DNA of 41,920 bases. It comes from Leifsonia sp. AG29 (GTDB taxonomy: Bacteria; Actinomycetota; Actinomycetes; Actinomycetales; Microbacteriaceae). A model generated the notes under the pieces. The model did no database searches. It saw only the letters and a program-made list of their open reading frames with translations, and had not been told where the DNA came from. Positions within the stretch are counted from its first letter, which is position 1. The number at the start of each line of letters is the position of its first letter. The stretch is from assembly GCF_009765225.1 (NCBI RefSeq), contig NZ_VMSF01000002.1, positions 1 to 41,920 of the forward strand, given 5' to 3'. Shown here piece by piece: positions 7,467-15,506 of the stretch. The translations under genes and the position numbers were made by a program.

Positions 7467-9545
7467 CTACGCCATCTCCCCGTGTACGACAAAGGTGCGC
7501 GCGTCCAATCCGGCCGGAATCGAGACACCCACAGAGCGCCCAGTAGGCAGAATATTGAGCTGCCATGGATGCAGCGAGGTGGGAAAAATCGGCTCGATCG
7601 AGTGAAGGCTTCCCGACACATCGATGTCTAGCACCAGCGATGTTGGCCGCTCAGATCTATTCCAAACAGTGACGAAGTGGTCGCCGCCGTCTCGCAAGCC
7701 GAGGACGATAACGTCGTCGCTCCAACCAGCTAATCCGAGCGGCCAGAACGGCTTCGCCCGTGCCAATTGATCGCGCACACCCTTGTATGCCTTGACCGCG
7801 GACTGTACGGCAGCGAAAGCCGGCGCGTGCAATTGATCTAGAAACCCTGAGAAGAAGAAGTTCCCCAGCATGGAGGTGCAGAGGCTGAATGTCAATTCCT
7901 GCGGACTGTCCTCTTTAGTTGGCACTGCCCAATTGCCGGCCGCCTCAGGAGGCATCATCATGGGTGCCGCGCAAGCAATAGGTGGATACAGCGCCGCAAT
8001 CTGCTGATCGCTTGTTGACTGTAGATCTGTGCGCTGGATGAGCACGAAATCTTCCCGCATACCTCCTGATGCGCAATTCTCGAGGATGAGAGTGGGGTGT
8101 CTAAGCCGCAGGCGATCGAGCCATGCCGCCTGCGCGTTTGCGCTCTCCTGCAGTGCGGCCCCAAGGCTAGCGCTTCCTGGCGAGCCCCCATTGCTCGGGT
8201 CTACGTTGTCATCAAATTTGAAGTAGCCAATATTGAGGTCCGCGATGAGTGCGTCGATGGTCGCATCGAGGTAGTCGGAAACTTTGGGATTGGAGTAATT
8301 CAGGCAGTATCTCCCGTGCTCGACGACTGGCTCACCGTTTCGGCATAGCACAGCGTCTATCCCCAGAGCGCGGATGACCTCACTTCGGACGCCGAGAACC
8401 CCTGGTTCCATCCAAATTCCCGGCACCATGCCAAGCTCTTCAATGTATCGAGTGATGGCTTCTAGCCCTCTCGGGAATCGAACGAGAGATGGCTTCCAGG
8501 CGCCGACGGTATCCCACCAGCCGTCTCCATCCGAGTACCAACCGGCGTCGATGCAAAAAACCTCGGCGCCGGCTTCGGCGGCTGACGCGATCAGCGGTAA
8601 GAGCTTCTCCTCCGATGGGTCCGCCATCAATGTGTTCAAGTAGTCGTTGTACACGACCTTTGGTGTGCGTAGAACGCCGTGCTGTGCGCGAACGCGTCGA
8701 CGGTAGGAGGTCATCGCTGCGGACGCCTCGAAGAAGGAGTTCCCAAATGAGATCGACGCCCGTACAGTCTCGAACTCATCTCCTGGGGCGAGCCGATAGT
8801 ATGCCGAGTGATTCTCGTCAGTAGGTCCGGCGAGGACCGCAAAGGCCCCGGCGGAGTCCTCGCCTATGTCCCAGCGCCACGGTCCGTTGTTCTCGATCTG
8901 CCACATTCGAGCTCTCTTGCTTGACTCAATAACGGCGACGGGAAGGCTCGCCGAAGTAGACCAAGGTCCATAGCCGGCGCGGGTTATCGTGGCGTGACTC
9001 GCCGCAACGCGGTGCTCCGCGATCCCAACCTGCGGCAGTCCCGCGTCTCTGAGCGGCACCGTCTTCCATCTTCCCTCGGAGAGCCACGAGTTCTCGCCTG
9101 CGGTCAGTTTGAGCTCCTCTATGGTCTCATCTGCATGGACGAGACCAAACGCAAGCGACGAGGCCGACAGGACTGTCACCTCCCTGAATCCTTCACGAAC
9201 CTCGACTTTGACCCATCCAACCATCGCAGACTCGTTTGGGTAGGTGAGCAGATTCAGAGTCGCGACTACTCCAAACTCGGCGTCTTCCGTGACCACCCTC
9301 AGTCGAGACCATCCGTCTATCACATCTGCCACGTGATCGACGTAGCGGAGTTGCGCGCCGACTACCGTTCGCGAGAGTGAGCGGCCCCAGGATCGGCCCG
9401 CGGATGCGATGCTGATTTCGATAGCCGGCTGTTCTGAAAGTAGCGGAGGATCGCCCGGTAGCCCCAAGCGCACGAACTTCATCGGGCTCGTCGGAGTGGT
9501 GGTCAGCTCGACACTCAGTTGATCGTGGCCCCAGACAAGCGTCAC
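7467..9545 (-). CDS. alpha-galactosidase-type glycoside hydrolase, family GH36
   Basis: This 692-residue enzyme probably hydrolyses alpha-galactosides in the cytoplasm, as there is no signal peptide. Family GH36/clan GH-D is recognised from an N-terminal beta-supersandwich and then the TIM barrel with VFCIDAGWYSDGDGWWDTVG, IGYFKFDDNVD (its first Asp is the likely nucleophile) and LENCASGGMREDF. TDLQSTSDQQ follows and carries the likely acid/base Asp. The start is GTG 9545, with TTGGAGGC just upstream, overlapping the stop of a 37-codon frame. The segments around FKFDDN and STSDQQ deviate from classical KWDMNR and SDxTD, so a related specificity such as another alpha-galactoside or alpha-N-acetylgalactosaminide is possible. 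It sits in the low-GC island. Confidence 0.85.
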   Translation of the reverse strand: MTLVWGHDQLSVELTTTPTSPMKFVRLGLPGDPPLLSEQPAIEISIASAGRSWGRSLSRTVVGAQLRYVDHVADVIDGWSRLRVVTEDAEFGVVATLNLLTYPNESAMVGWVKVEVREGFREVTVLSASSLAFGLVHADETIEELKLTAGENSWLSEGRWKTVPLRDAGLPQVGIAEHRVAASHATITRAGYGPWSTSASLPVAVIESSKRARMWQIENNGPWRWDIGEDSAGAFAVLAGPTDENHSAYYRLAPGDEFETVRASISFGNSFFEASAAMTSYRRRVRAQHGVLRTPKVVYNDYLNTLMADPSEEKLLPLIASAAEAGAEVFCIDAGWYSDGDGWWDTVGAWKPSLVRFPRGLEAITRYIEELGMVPGIWMEPGVLGVRSEVIRALGIDAVLCRNGEPVVEHGRYCLNYSNPKVSDYLDATIDALIADLNIGYFKFDDNVDPSNGGSPGSASLGAALQESANAQAAWLDRLRLRHPTLILENCASGGMREDFVLIQRTDLQSTSDQQIAALYPPIACAAPMMMPPEAAGNWAVPTKEDSPQELTFSLCTSMLGNFFFSGFLDQLHAPAFAAVQSAVKAYKGVRDQLARAKPFWPLGLAGWSDDVIVLGLRDGGDHFVTVWNRSERPTSLVLDIDVSGSLHSIEPIFPTSLHPWQLNILPTGRSVGVSIPAGLDARTFVVHGEMA

Positions 9546-9655
9546 TGAGCGCCTCCAAGAAACGTGGATTGCTCAACGAGTTGGGGTGTCAGGGTACGCA
9601 GTCGCGTTGTTCCCTTTGAAGAGCTACCGTGCGTGATTTTCGGGTGACGTGACAT
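9542..9655 (-). CDS. possible 37-residue coupled small ORF
   Basis: ATG 9655-9653 is preceded by AGAAAGAAG, and the frame encodes 37 basic and threonine-rich residues (MSRHPKITHGSSSKGTTRLR at the start). Its TGA overlaps the GTG of the GH36 gene by four bases, so translation could be coupled. I recognise no family. It could be a leader that helps initiate the GH36 gene, the tail of a lost gene, or chance. Confidence 0.3.
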   Translation of the reverse strand: MSRHPKITHGSSSKGTTRLRTLTPQLVEQSTFLGGAQ

Positions 9656-9757
9656 ATCTTCTTTCTGACGTGGGTGATCGTGCGGGATTAGTGGTGCACT
9701 AGGGGCCATTCGCAAAGCCCCTCGCACTCGACCGCGAATTAGGCCTCACCAATGTGA

Positions 9758-11995
9758 CTACGGAAGGGTGACATTGATATATTTGACTCCGGTTGCATTG
9801 CCGGCATAGAACAACACGAACGACTTTCCCGTGTCGAAAGGGTTGCCGGTGGTGGCGGTGTTTGCTGGGGTGACGTAATAGCCGTACCCAAGATCGCTTT
9901 GTGCGGTGCCCGGAATGAACGGATTGGGCAATACAGGGACGGACGAAGACCACGTGACCAGATCCGTGCTGAAACTCACTTGCGGGATCGCAAGCGCGGC
10001 CGACTGTCGCGCTAGCGAATTGTTGTACGTGAACATCATGTACTTGCCGAGATAAGAGTTATAGCTGACGTGCGGCTGGAATCCGCCCTCAAAAAGCGGA
10101 GTCTCCTTACCTGCATTGGCGGACTCGGTCCAGCCACCGTTGTAGTACTTGGTCCATGTTCCCGGAACCTTCGCGCTTGAGAGCGGTGCGCGTGCCACAT
10201 AGACTGCTCCGCCACCAGCCTGCGCGGAGCTGCTCACCATCGGGCTGTGCGCGATGCCGTAGTACATGTAGAGGTACGAGGAAGTTGCGTAAAGGCTGAA
10301 GTCTCCAGCACCGAGTTCAGCGGCTACGTCGGACGGCTGTCCTACGCCGAGCCCGGCGTCGGGGACGTATGCGTTGGTCCAGCTCTTCTTCTCGGCAGTA
10401 AGCACCCAGCTGTCAAAGGACCAGCTCTGCCCTTGATTAGTGGATGTAGCGAGACCTACGTGGCGAAAGTCTGGTTCGCTTTCGCCCGGGCCGGTGGTTG
10501 TGTAGCCCGTGCCTCCAGCTCCCCAGCCCGTTTCGTTGTGGAAGTAGAGGTAGAACTTTCCGTTGTTGTCGATCCAAAGCCCCATGGGCCAGATCGAGCC
10601 CCGCGACCTGGGTCCGTCTGGGTAAGTAACGCTATTGAAGGCTGTTCCCGCGGCGCCCAGCTGGAAATTCAGCGTCGGTTCGTACTGGTACGTCATGTTT
10701 GTCGATGTGGCGCCCTTCCAAACGGAAAGCTTGTAACGCGTGGTGCCTGTCTGCAGGCTGGTCTGCCCCATCACGGACCACAGGTTGCCGGCGCTATCGC
10801 GGGCCATAGCTTGGCCTCCGTCTTGATAGACAGTGTTCACGGCCTGATATGGGGTGTCGTATGACTGGTTGCTCGCGGTCCACCCCGCACCAACCATGGA
10901 GGAATCTTGCGCGTATGAATAGGTCACAATCGGGTTCCAGTTCGTGCGGTCGTTAGAATTCGTTGAACCCGCGCTAACGATGAACCGGAGCACGTCCCCG
11001 CGAGACACCCAGGCTCGGACGTCATGGCTCTTGCCGGTCGTATCTCCGGCGCTAATAGTCTGACGCCAAAGTATGAGGTGGTTCGGGTTTGAGGAGTACG
11101 CCTCGGTGATAGCTGCCGTTACGCCATCCCCACCGGTGCCGGCCATTGCGGCTGTTCCGGTGATTGCAACCATTCCGTCGTCGGGGGCTGTCCAGCTTCG
11201 GGCCACAGCGGAGGAGGCTCCAGGGTTCACCCAAGAAGAACCGACGAGAGCCTGCGGATCCGTCCCTTTCCAGCGCGTATTGGCTGCGTCGTAGGTCATT
11301 GGGGACCAAGAGGAGACTGTCTCGAAGGAACCATTTCCAGCCTCATAGCCCCACTGATACCAACCCTGATTGCTGGAGAAACCGGTAGACGCGAGCCAAG
11401 TATCTCCTGGTGCTGCGTAAACGTAAGTGAGTTTAGGGTCCCAGTTCGTGGTGTCAAACGAATTCGTGGTCCCCGGATCAACAACGAACCTGATAACGTC
11501 GCCTGCCTGGACTCTGACGCGCAGATCATAACCTCGGCCCACCGTGTCGCCGGCGGATAGGGTCTGCTTCCACAAGTTGGTCGTCGCGCTTCCTGACTTC
11601 ACCGTGATGGCGGCGGTCACGCCGTCCCCGCCAGTGCCAGCCATTGCGGCTGTCCCGGTGAGTTCTACCGAACCATCGGTTGGAGCTGTCCAGCTACGCG
11701 AGACCGCGATCGAGGAGCCCGGGTGCTCCCAGTTCAACCCGATGAGAGCCAGCGGGTCCGTCCCGCTCCACCGACTATCTGCGCTGTCATAGGACATAGC
11801 GGACCATGAGGTCGCGGTGGCGAGTGGCCCGTTAGCTGTCTCGTACCTCCACTGGAAATATCCCTGGGTGCTCGAGAATCCTGAGGACGCCTGCCACGTA
11901 TCACCCGGAGTGGCCGATGCGGGCAGAGCGCCGACAGCGATGATGGCCGCGATGCTCGCGAAAACGCCGACCGCGCGTGCCGCTGACTTTTTCAC
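9758..11995 (-). CDS. secreted protein with two tandem ~166-residue modules and a propeller-like C-terminal domain
   Basis: The 745-residue protein has a Sec signal peptide (28 residues, ending GALPASA). Two homologous modules follow: residues 29-194 and 195-362, each opening PGDTW.AS.GFSS.QG and holding SWTAP..G, TAAMAGTGGDGVTAAI and GDV.RF. The rest (about 363-745) resembles a glycosidase-type beta-propeller, with repeated strands such as GKFYLYFHNETGW and YLGKYMMFTYNNS. No membrane anchor or sortase signal is seen, so it should be released. In context it could bind or cleave a plant polysaccharide upstream of the importer. I cannot name a GH family. It is about 210 bases upstream of GH36 on the same strand and may share its transcript. 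A weak GC stem (AGGGGC/GCCCCT, 9701-9722) follows the stop. Confidence 0.85.
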   Translation of the reverse strand: MKKSAARAVGVFASIAAIIAVGALPASATPGDTWQASSGFSSTQGYFQWRYETANGPLATATSWSAMSYDSADSRWSGTDPLALIGLNWEHPGSSIAVSRSWTAPTDGSVELTGTAAMAGTGGDGVTAAITVKSGSATTNLWKQTLSAGDTVGRGYDLRVRVQAGDVIRFVVDPGTTNSFDTTNWDPKLTYVYAAPGDTWLASTGFSSNQGWYQWGYEAGNGSFETVSSWSPMTYDAANTRWKGTDPQALVGSSWVNPGASSAVARSWTAPDDGMVAITGTAAMAGTGGDGVTAAITEAYSSNPNHLILWRQTISAGDTTGKSHDVRAWVSRGDVLRFIVSAGSTNSNDRTNWNPIVTYSYAQDSSMVGAGWTASNQSYDTPYQAVNTVYQDGGQAMARDSAGNLWSVMGQTSLQTGTTRYKLSVWKGATSTNMTYQYEPTLNFQLGAAGTAFNSVTYPDGPRSRGSIWPMGLWIDNNGKFYLYFHNETGWGAGGTGYTTTGPGESEPDFRHVGLATSTNQGQSWSFDSWVLTAEKKSWTNAYVPDAGLGVGQPSDVAAELGAGDFSLYATSSYLYMYYGIAHSPMVSSSAQAGGGAVYVARAPLSSAKVPGTWTKYYNGGWTESANAGKETPLFEGGFQPHVSYNSYLGKYMMFTYNNSLARQSAALAIPQVSFSTDLVTWSSSVPVLPNPFIPGTAQSDLGYGYYVTPANTATTGNPFDTGKSFVLFYAGNATGVKYINVTLP
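10910..11911 (-). repeat. internal duplication in the secreted-protein gene
   Basis: Codons 29-194 (11911-11414) and 195-362 (11413-10910) encode two modules of 166 and 168 residues that align almost without gaps over their first 100 residues. DNA similarity is also visible, for example around 11124-11160 and 11632-11666. The DNA has clearly diverged, so this is an old rather than fresh duplication. Confidence 0.85.
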
Positions 11996-12063
11996 CGATC
12001 TCCCTTGATCAGAACAACCTAATTTGAGGCGGCGGGCGTGAAGATGCTCGGCGTCTAGGCGAA

Positions 12064-12092
12064 AGACTAGGACAGATTTTGCATCGGTTCAA
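12064..12092 (-). promoter_or_regulatory. promoter of the secreted-protein gene
   Basis: On the minus strand TTGAAC (12092-12087) and TAGTCT (12069-12064) are 17 bases apart, placing the start of transcription about 60 bases before the ATG at 11995. The -35 box overlaps a GTTC-AATA-GAAC inverted repeat (12087-12098) that is flanked on both sides by GCATCG, a plausible operator. The surrounding gap (11996-12324) holds no gene. Confidence 0.5.
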
Positions 12093-12319
12093 TAGAACGC
12101 ATCGCCCAGCTTGCGTTACTTTAGACTGAATTGAAGCCTGTTTCGAACTCCGAAGGTTTAGCTCAAAGGGAAAGGATTTATCGATTAACCGTGATCCGGA
12201 GCTAGGTCCCGAGGGACAAGGGTCGACCCTGTGTCGGATCCGTACTGCTCGGTCGCTACAGGGGTAGCGAGGATCGCACCATTTGAGGAGCCATGATTTT
12301 TTGCGCTATCACTGGGGGA

Positions 12320-12609
12320 CTAGATGTAGTTCCCCGTGAGGTTGTGAACGCGGGCTGCGGGTGTTGAGCCGCCGATGCCGGTGTGGGGTTGGTGGTGATT
12401 GTAGTGATGGAGCCATCGGTCGTAGTCGGCCGCTCGGGCTTCGTCGCTGCTGTAGGCGCGGGCGTAGGCCCATTCGGTTGCCTGGGTGCGGTTGAACCGC
12501 TCGACTTTGCCGTTGGTCTGTGGCCGGTAGGGGCGGGTGAAGCGGTACCGGATCGGGCCGAGTGCGGCGGCGAAGTCGCGTGAGCGGTAGCAGGCGCCGT
12601 TGTCGGTCA
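12320..12609 (-). pseudogene. IS481-family transposase, C-terminal fragment
   Basis: The fragment encodes about 96 residues: MTDNGACYRS carries the second catalytic Asp of the DDE core, and RFTRPYRPQTNGKVERFNRT carries the final Glu in its usual IS481 context. LHHYNHHQPH follows and the frame ends NLTGNYI. The reading frame is cut by the IS3 inverted repeat at 12610. The final codons run through the IS481 end into flanking DNA. A longer open frame upstream on this strand is only the antisense of IS3 orfB. Confidence 0.88.
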
Positions 12610-12653
12610 TGTTGCGCCCCGGGTCTGGTGGAGGCTCCTGACATCCCGAAAGG

Positions 12654-12980
12654 ATGAGGGGTACGCCGAAGTTGAGGAAGTATCCGCCTGAGTTGAAGGA
12701 GCGGGCTGTGCGGCTGGTTCTGGCCGCACGTGATGAAGATGGTGGCCGTCGTGGCGCGTGCACGCGGGTCGGGCAGCAGCTCGGGATCCCGTCGGACACG
12801 CTTCGCGGGTGGGTCCAGCGGGCCGAGGTCGATGGCGGCTTGCGGCCGGGCCGCTCCAGCGACGACGCGGAACACATTGCGAACCTTGAACGCGAGGTCC
12901 GCGAGTTGCGTCGGGCGAACGCGATTCTTCGCAGCGCGTCGGCTTTCTTCGCGGCGGAGCTCGACCGCCCACACAGCTGA
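12654..12980 (+). CDS. IS3-family transposase OrfA
   Basis: The 108-residue protein has the N-terminal helix-turn-helix of IS3 OrfA (KYPPELKERAVRLVL, then QQLGIPSDTLRGWVQRAEVD) and a leucine-zipper-like tail (IANLEREVRELRRANAILRS). It would bind the element ends. The TGA stop overlaps the ATG of orfB by one base, so OrfB is made by re-initiation or, as in other IS3 elements, by a -1 frameshift. The ribosome site is poorly spaced. OrfA itself is intact, but its partner is broken. Confidence 0.9.
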   Translation: MRGTPKLRKYPPELKERAVRLVLAARDEDGGRRGACTRVGQQLGIPSDTLRGWVQRAEVDGGLRPGRSSDDAEHIANLEREVRELRRANAILRSASAFFAAELDRPHS

Positions 12981-13669
12981 TGGTTGATTACATCGACGCG
13001 CACAAGGATGAGTTCGGGGTCGAGCCGATCTGCGAGGAACTGCCGATCGCCCCGTCGACGTATTACGCCGCGAAGACCGCGCCGCCGTCCGCGCGGGCGC
13101 TCAGCGATGAGCGCGCGTTGACTCAGATCCGCCGGGTCCATGCAGAGAATCTCGGCGTCTACGGGGCCCGGAAGGTGCACGCTCAGCTGCGCCGCGAAGG
13201 GCACACGCTCGCACGGTGCACCGTCGAACGGCTGATGCGTCGCGATGGGCTGCGCGGTGTCACTCGAGCTCGCGGCCCGCGCACGAAGATCGCGGGTGAC
13301 CCTGCCGCGCTGCCCCTGGATCTGGTTGAGCGCGCCTTCACCGCAACACGCCCCGACCAGCTCTGGGTCGCGGACATCACTTACATCCGCACCTTCGCCG
13401 GCTGGGTCTACGCGGCGTTCGTGACCGACGTGTTCTCTCGACGCGTGGTGGGCTGGCAACTCTCCACCAACCTGCGCACCGATCTCGCTCTCGACGCCTT
13501 GGAAATGGGTATCTGGACGCGGGAACACGACGGCCACGACACCACCGGGCTCACCCATCACAGCGACCGAGGAGTCCAATATCGAGCGATCCGCTACACC
13601 GAACGTCTCGCCGAAGCCGGCGCGGTCGCCTCGGTCGCCTCGGTCGGCTCCCGCGGCGACTGCTACGAC
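12980..13669 (+). pseudogene. IS3-family transposase OrfB, 5' part (broken by IS110 insertion)
   Basis: This encodes about 230 residues of the DDE integrase: YGARKVHAQL, then DQLWVADITYIRT with the first catalytic Asp, and HHSDRGVQYRAI with the second. It stops at SRGDCYD, exactly where the conserved YDNALAE motif of IS3 transposases should continue. After that point the frame reads into the IS110 end and terminates at 13729. The remaining part resumes in frame at 15017. Confidence 0.9.
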
Positions 13670-13682
13670 TGTCAGTCTGTTT

Positions 13683-13888
13683 CTACCGGATCCCGCGAGG
13701 ATCGGGTAGTCCTGGCCGGCGCGGTCTGACCCGTGCTTATGACTGACCCAGATGGTGTCTTGGCGTTGATCTGTCGACCGCCCGGCCGGGCATGCAAGAA
13801 CCGCTGCCGCCGGACGGGCGTGACCTAATAGGAGCCTGGAGCAGACTTTTGAGAGCGTCCCCGTGACAGTCCTGTCCACCCGCCGGCG
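13683..13888 (+). ncRNA. predicted IS110 bridge RNA (5' hairpin, target loop, donor loop)
   Basis: The non-coding left end folds into three parts in the order known for IS621-type bridge RNAs. (1) Hairpin 13683-13693/13699-13709, 10 of 11 pairs. (2) Target loop closed by 13714-13726/13776-13787, 12 bp with C13720 bulged, topped by a small hairpin at 13745-13759. (3) Donor loop closed by 13808-13818/13879-13888, 10 bp with A13814 bulged. Guides: TTATGAC (13737-13743) reads like the left target CTACGAC (13663-13669) with two U.G-type differences. GGCGTTG (13762-13768) is the exact complement of the right target CAACGCC (15016-15022). ATAGGAGC (13828-13835) equals the element's right end (15006-15013). 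TGACAG (13864-13869) is the complement of CTGTCA at the left joint (13669-13674). Exact RNA ends are not known. Confidence 0.85.
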
Positions 13889-13929
13889 ACAGCGTGACAT
13901 CAACGCTAACCGGCAGGAGACAGCACGCT

Positions 13930-15000
13930 ATGACAGCCCTCGAAACGGCCCGCTCCGGGCACGTCGTTATCGGCATCGACACACATAAGCACATTCACGT
14001 CGCCGCCGTGATGGACACCATCGGAGGGATCCTCGCAACGCTGACGATCACGACCGACCAGGCGGGATTCAAACAGGTGCTGGAATGGGGTGCGTCGTTC
14101 GGAAAGATCCTCGCGCTCGGCATCGAGGGGACCGGCTCCTATGGGGCAACCTTGACATCGTTCCTGCGCCGCCACGGACACAAGGTCGTCGAGGCGGGAC
14201 GACCCGACAGGCGGTCCCGACGAGTGAACGGCAAATCGGACACCCTCGATGCGGAGAACGCCGCCCGATCCGTTCTGGCCGGGTTCGCGACCGCGACACC
14301 GAAGACCGCGGACGGGACGGTTGAAATGATCCGTCAGCTCAAGATCGCCCATGATTCCGCGGTCACGGAGCGCTCCGCGACGATGGTCACGATCAAAGCA
14401 ATGCTCGTCCACGGAGCCGATGAGCTGCGCCGGGAAACCAGCCGCAAGTCCCAGATCATGCTCGCCCGCCATCTCGCTGCGCTACGCCCGCGAGCGTTAG
14501 ACACCCCCGACGACGCGCTGCGACACTCGCTGCGCTCCCTCGCTCGCCGCTGGCAGAACCTGGACGCCGAAGCAAAGGAACTCACCGCGATGATCGAGCA
14601 GCTCGTCACCAACACCGCCCCGCAACTGGTCGAGCAATTCGGCATCGGCATCGACACCGCAGCCGAGATCCTCATCGTCGCCGGCGACAATCCCGAACGC
14701 ATCCGATCCGAGTCAGCATTCGCGAAACTCGCCGGCATCAGCCCCGTCCCAACAGGCTCAGGCATGACCAGCGGCAGGCATCGCATCAACCACGGCGGAC
14801 ACCGCCAACTCAACGCCGCCATCTATCGCACGGTGATCGTCCGAATGCGGTTCCACGAGCCGACAATCGCCTACGTCGCTCGCCGCACCGCCGAGGGCAA
14901 GAGCAAACGCGAGATCATCCGGTGCCTCAAGCGCTACGTCATCCGCGAGGTCTATCACCTCGTCAAAGCCAACCCGACGACCGGCGAAATCGGAAGTTGA
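13930..15000 (+). CDS. IS110-family transposase/recombinase (DEDD, Tnp20)
   Basis: The 356-residue recombinase uses the bridge RNA to join the circular element to its target. The RuvC-like N-terminal domain shows VIGIDTHKH (Asp17), ALGIEGTGSYG (Glu66) and GKSDTLDAENAA (Asp104, Asp107), the DEDD set. The C-terminal Tnp20 domain has GISPVPTGSGMTSGRHRIN and GGHRQLNAA, containing the candidate catalytic Ser. I chose ATG 13930 because AGGAGA stands nine bases upstream; a GTG at 13894 would add 12 residues and extend beyond the predicted bridge RNA end. The gene is complete, so the element may be active. Confidence 0.93.
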   Translation: MTALETARSGHVVIGIDTHKHIHVAAVMDTIGGILATLTITTDQAGFKQVLEWGASFGKILALGIEGTGSYGATLTSFLRRHGHKVVEAGRPDRRSRRVNGKSDTLDAENAARSVLAGFATATPKTADGTVEMIRQLKIAHDSAVTERSATMVTIKAMLVHGADELRRETSRKSQIMLARHLAALRPRALDTPDDALRHSLRSLARRWQNLDAEAKELTAMIEQLVTNTAPQLVEQFGIGIDTAAEILIVAGDNPERIRSESAFAKLAGISPVPTGSGMTSGRHRINHGGHRQLNAAIYRTVIVRMRFHEPTIAYVARRTAEGKSKREIIRCLKRYVIREVYHLVKANPTTGEIGS

Positions 15001-15016
15001 CAACTATAGGAGCGTC

Positions 15017-15256
15017 AACGCCCTCGCCGAGGCGTTCAACTCGCTCTTCAAAGCCGAACTCGTCCGCCACCGCGGCCCTTGGAGATCGATCGAGGACCTC
15101 GAGTTCGCCGTCGCCGAATACATCGACTGGTTCAACCACCGACGCTTGCACTCAGCGATCGGGATGATCCCGCCCGTCGAACACGAACAGCAGCACTACG
15201 ATTCACACCGAACCCCCGATCGCAACAGCGAACGGGTCACCGCGAGCCTCCGATAA
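15017..15256 (+). pseudogene. IS3-family transposase OrfB, 3' part
   Basis: The frame continues OrfB from NALAEAFNSLFKAELVRH, with the catalytic Glu in ALAEAF, through EYIDWFNHRRLHSAIG to TAA at 15254-15256, 79 codons. It joins in frame with the 5' part ending at 13669 when the IS110-type element is removed. The terminal inverted repeat overlaps its last codons. Confidence 0.9.
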
Positions 15257-15271
15257 ACCCGGGGCGCAACA

Positions 15272-15506
15272 ACGCGACAATCCGATGCTCCAACCGCCTC
15301 GAGCACCGGTTCGGCGAGGACCGTGGCCGAGAAGACGGATCCGTCATCGACAAGCCTGAGCGAGCACGATCGACCCAGCGTTTCGCCGTGGCCGGCGAGC
15401 ACTGGAACCGCTCCGCCGCCCGCCGCAGCGACCAGCCGCTCTCCAACACGAGCTCGACCAGGCGTCGGCGCCCCTCCGGCGTCAAGGGTGCATTAGCGTG
15501 AGTCAC
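15272..15506 (-). pseudogene. IS481-family transposase, N-terminal fragment
   Basis: GTG 15506-15504, with ACGGAGGT upstream, starts about 78 codons (MTHANAPLTPEGRRRLVELV, then AAERFQCSPATAKRWVDRA) that form the helix-turn-helix N-terminus of IS481 transposases. The frame is cut at 15271 by the IS3 end. Roughly 140 residues of the usual protein are absent between this part and the C-terminal fragment at 12320-12609. Confidence 0.85.

Larger units (their letters stand above)
13670..15015 (+). mobile_element. IS110-family insertion sequence with bridge RNA
   Basis: This is an element of about 1346 bp without terminal inverted repeats, inserted between codons of IS3 orfB. The left joint is GCTACGAC|TGTCAG and the right joint is GGAGCGT|CAACGCC, with one shared C (13669/15016). 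Removing it restores an uninterrupted YDNALAE motif, which fixes the boundaries. It has a 260-bp non-coding left end, the transposase gene, and only 15 bp after the stop: the layout of the IS110 group. IS3 orfB is its target here. Confidence 0.88.
12610..15271 (+). mobile_element. IS3-family insertion sequence, interrupted by an IS110-type element
   Basis: The terminal inverted repeats 12610-12637 and 15244-15271 match at 24 of 28 bases and begin TGTTGCGCCCCGGGT. Inside are overlapping orfA and orfB, typical for IS3. After removing the IS110-type insertion (13670-15015) the element is about 1.3 kb, a normal size. No target duplication is visible at its borders, consistent with loss of part of the host IS481 transposase gene during or after insertion. 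Confidence 0.9.

Noticed and set aside
12320-13903. A single 527-codon minus-strand frame across the IS region
   Set aside because: Only its last ~96 codons are real (IS481 transposase). The rest is the antisense of IS3 orfA/orfB and of the IS110 left end.
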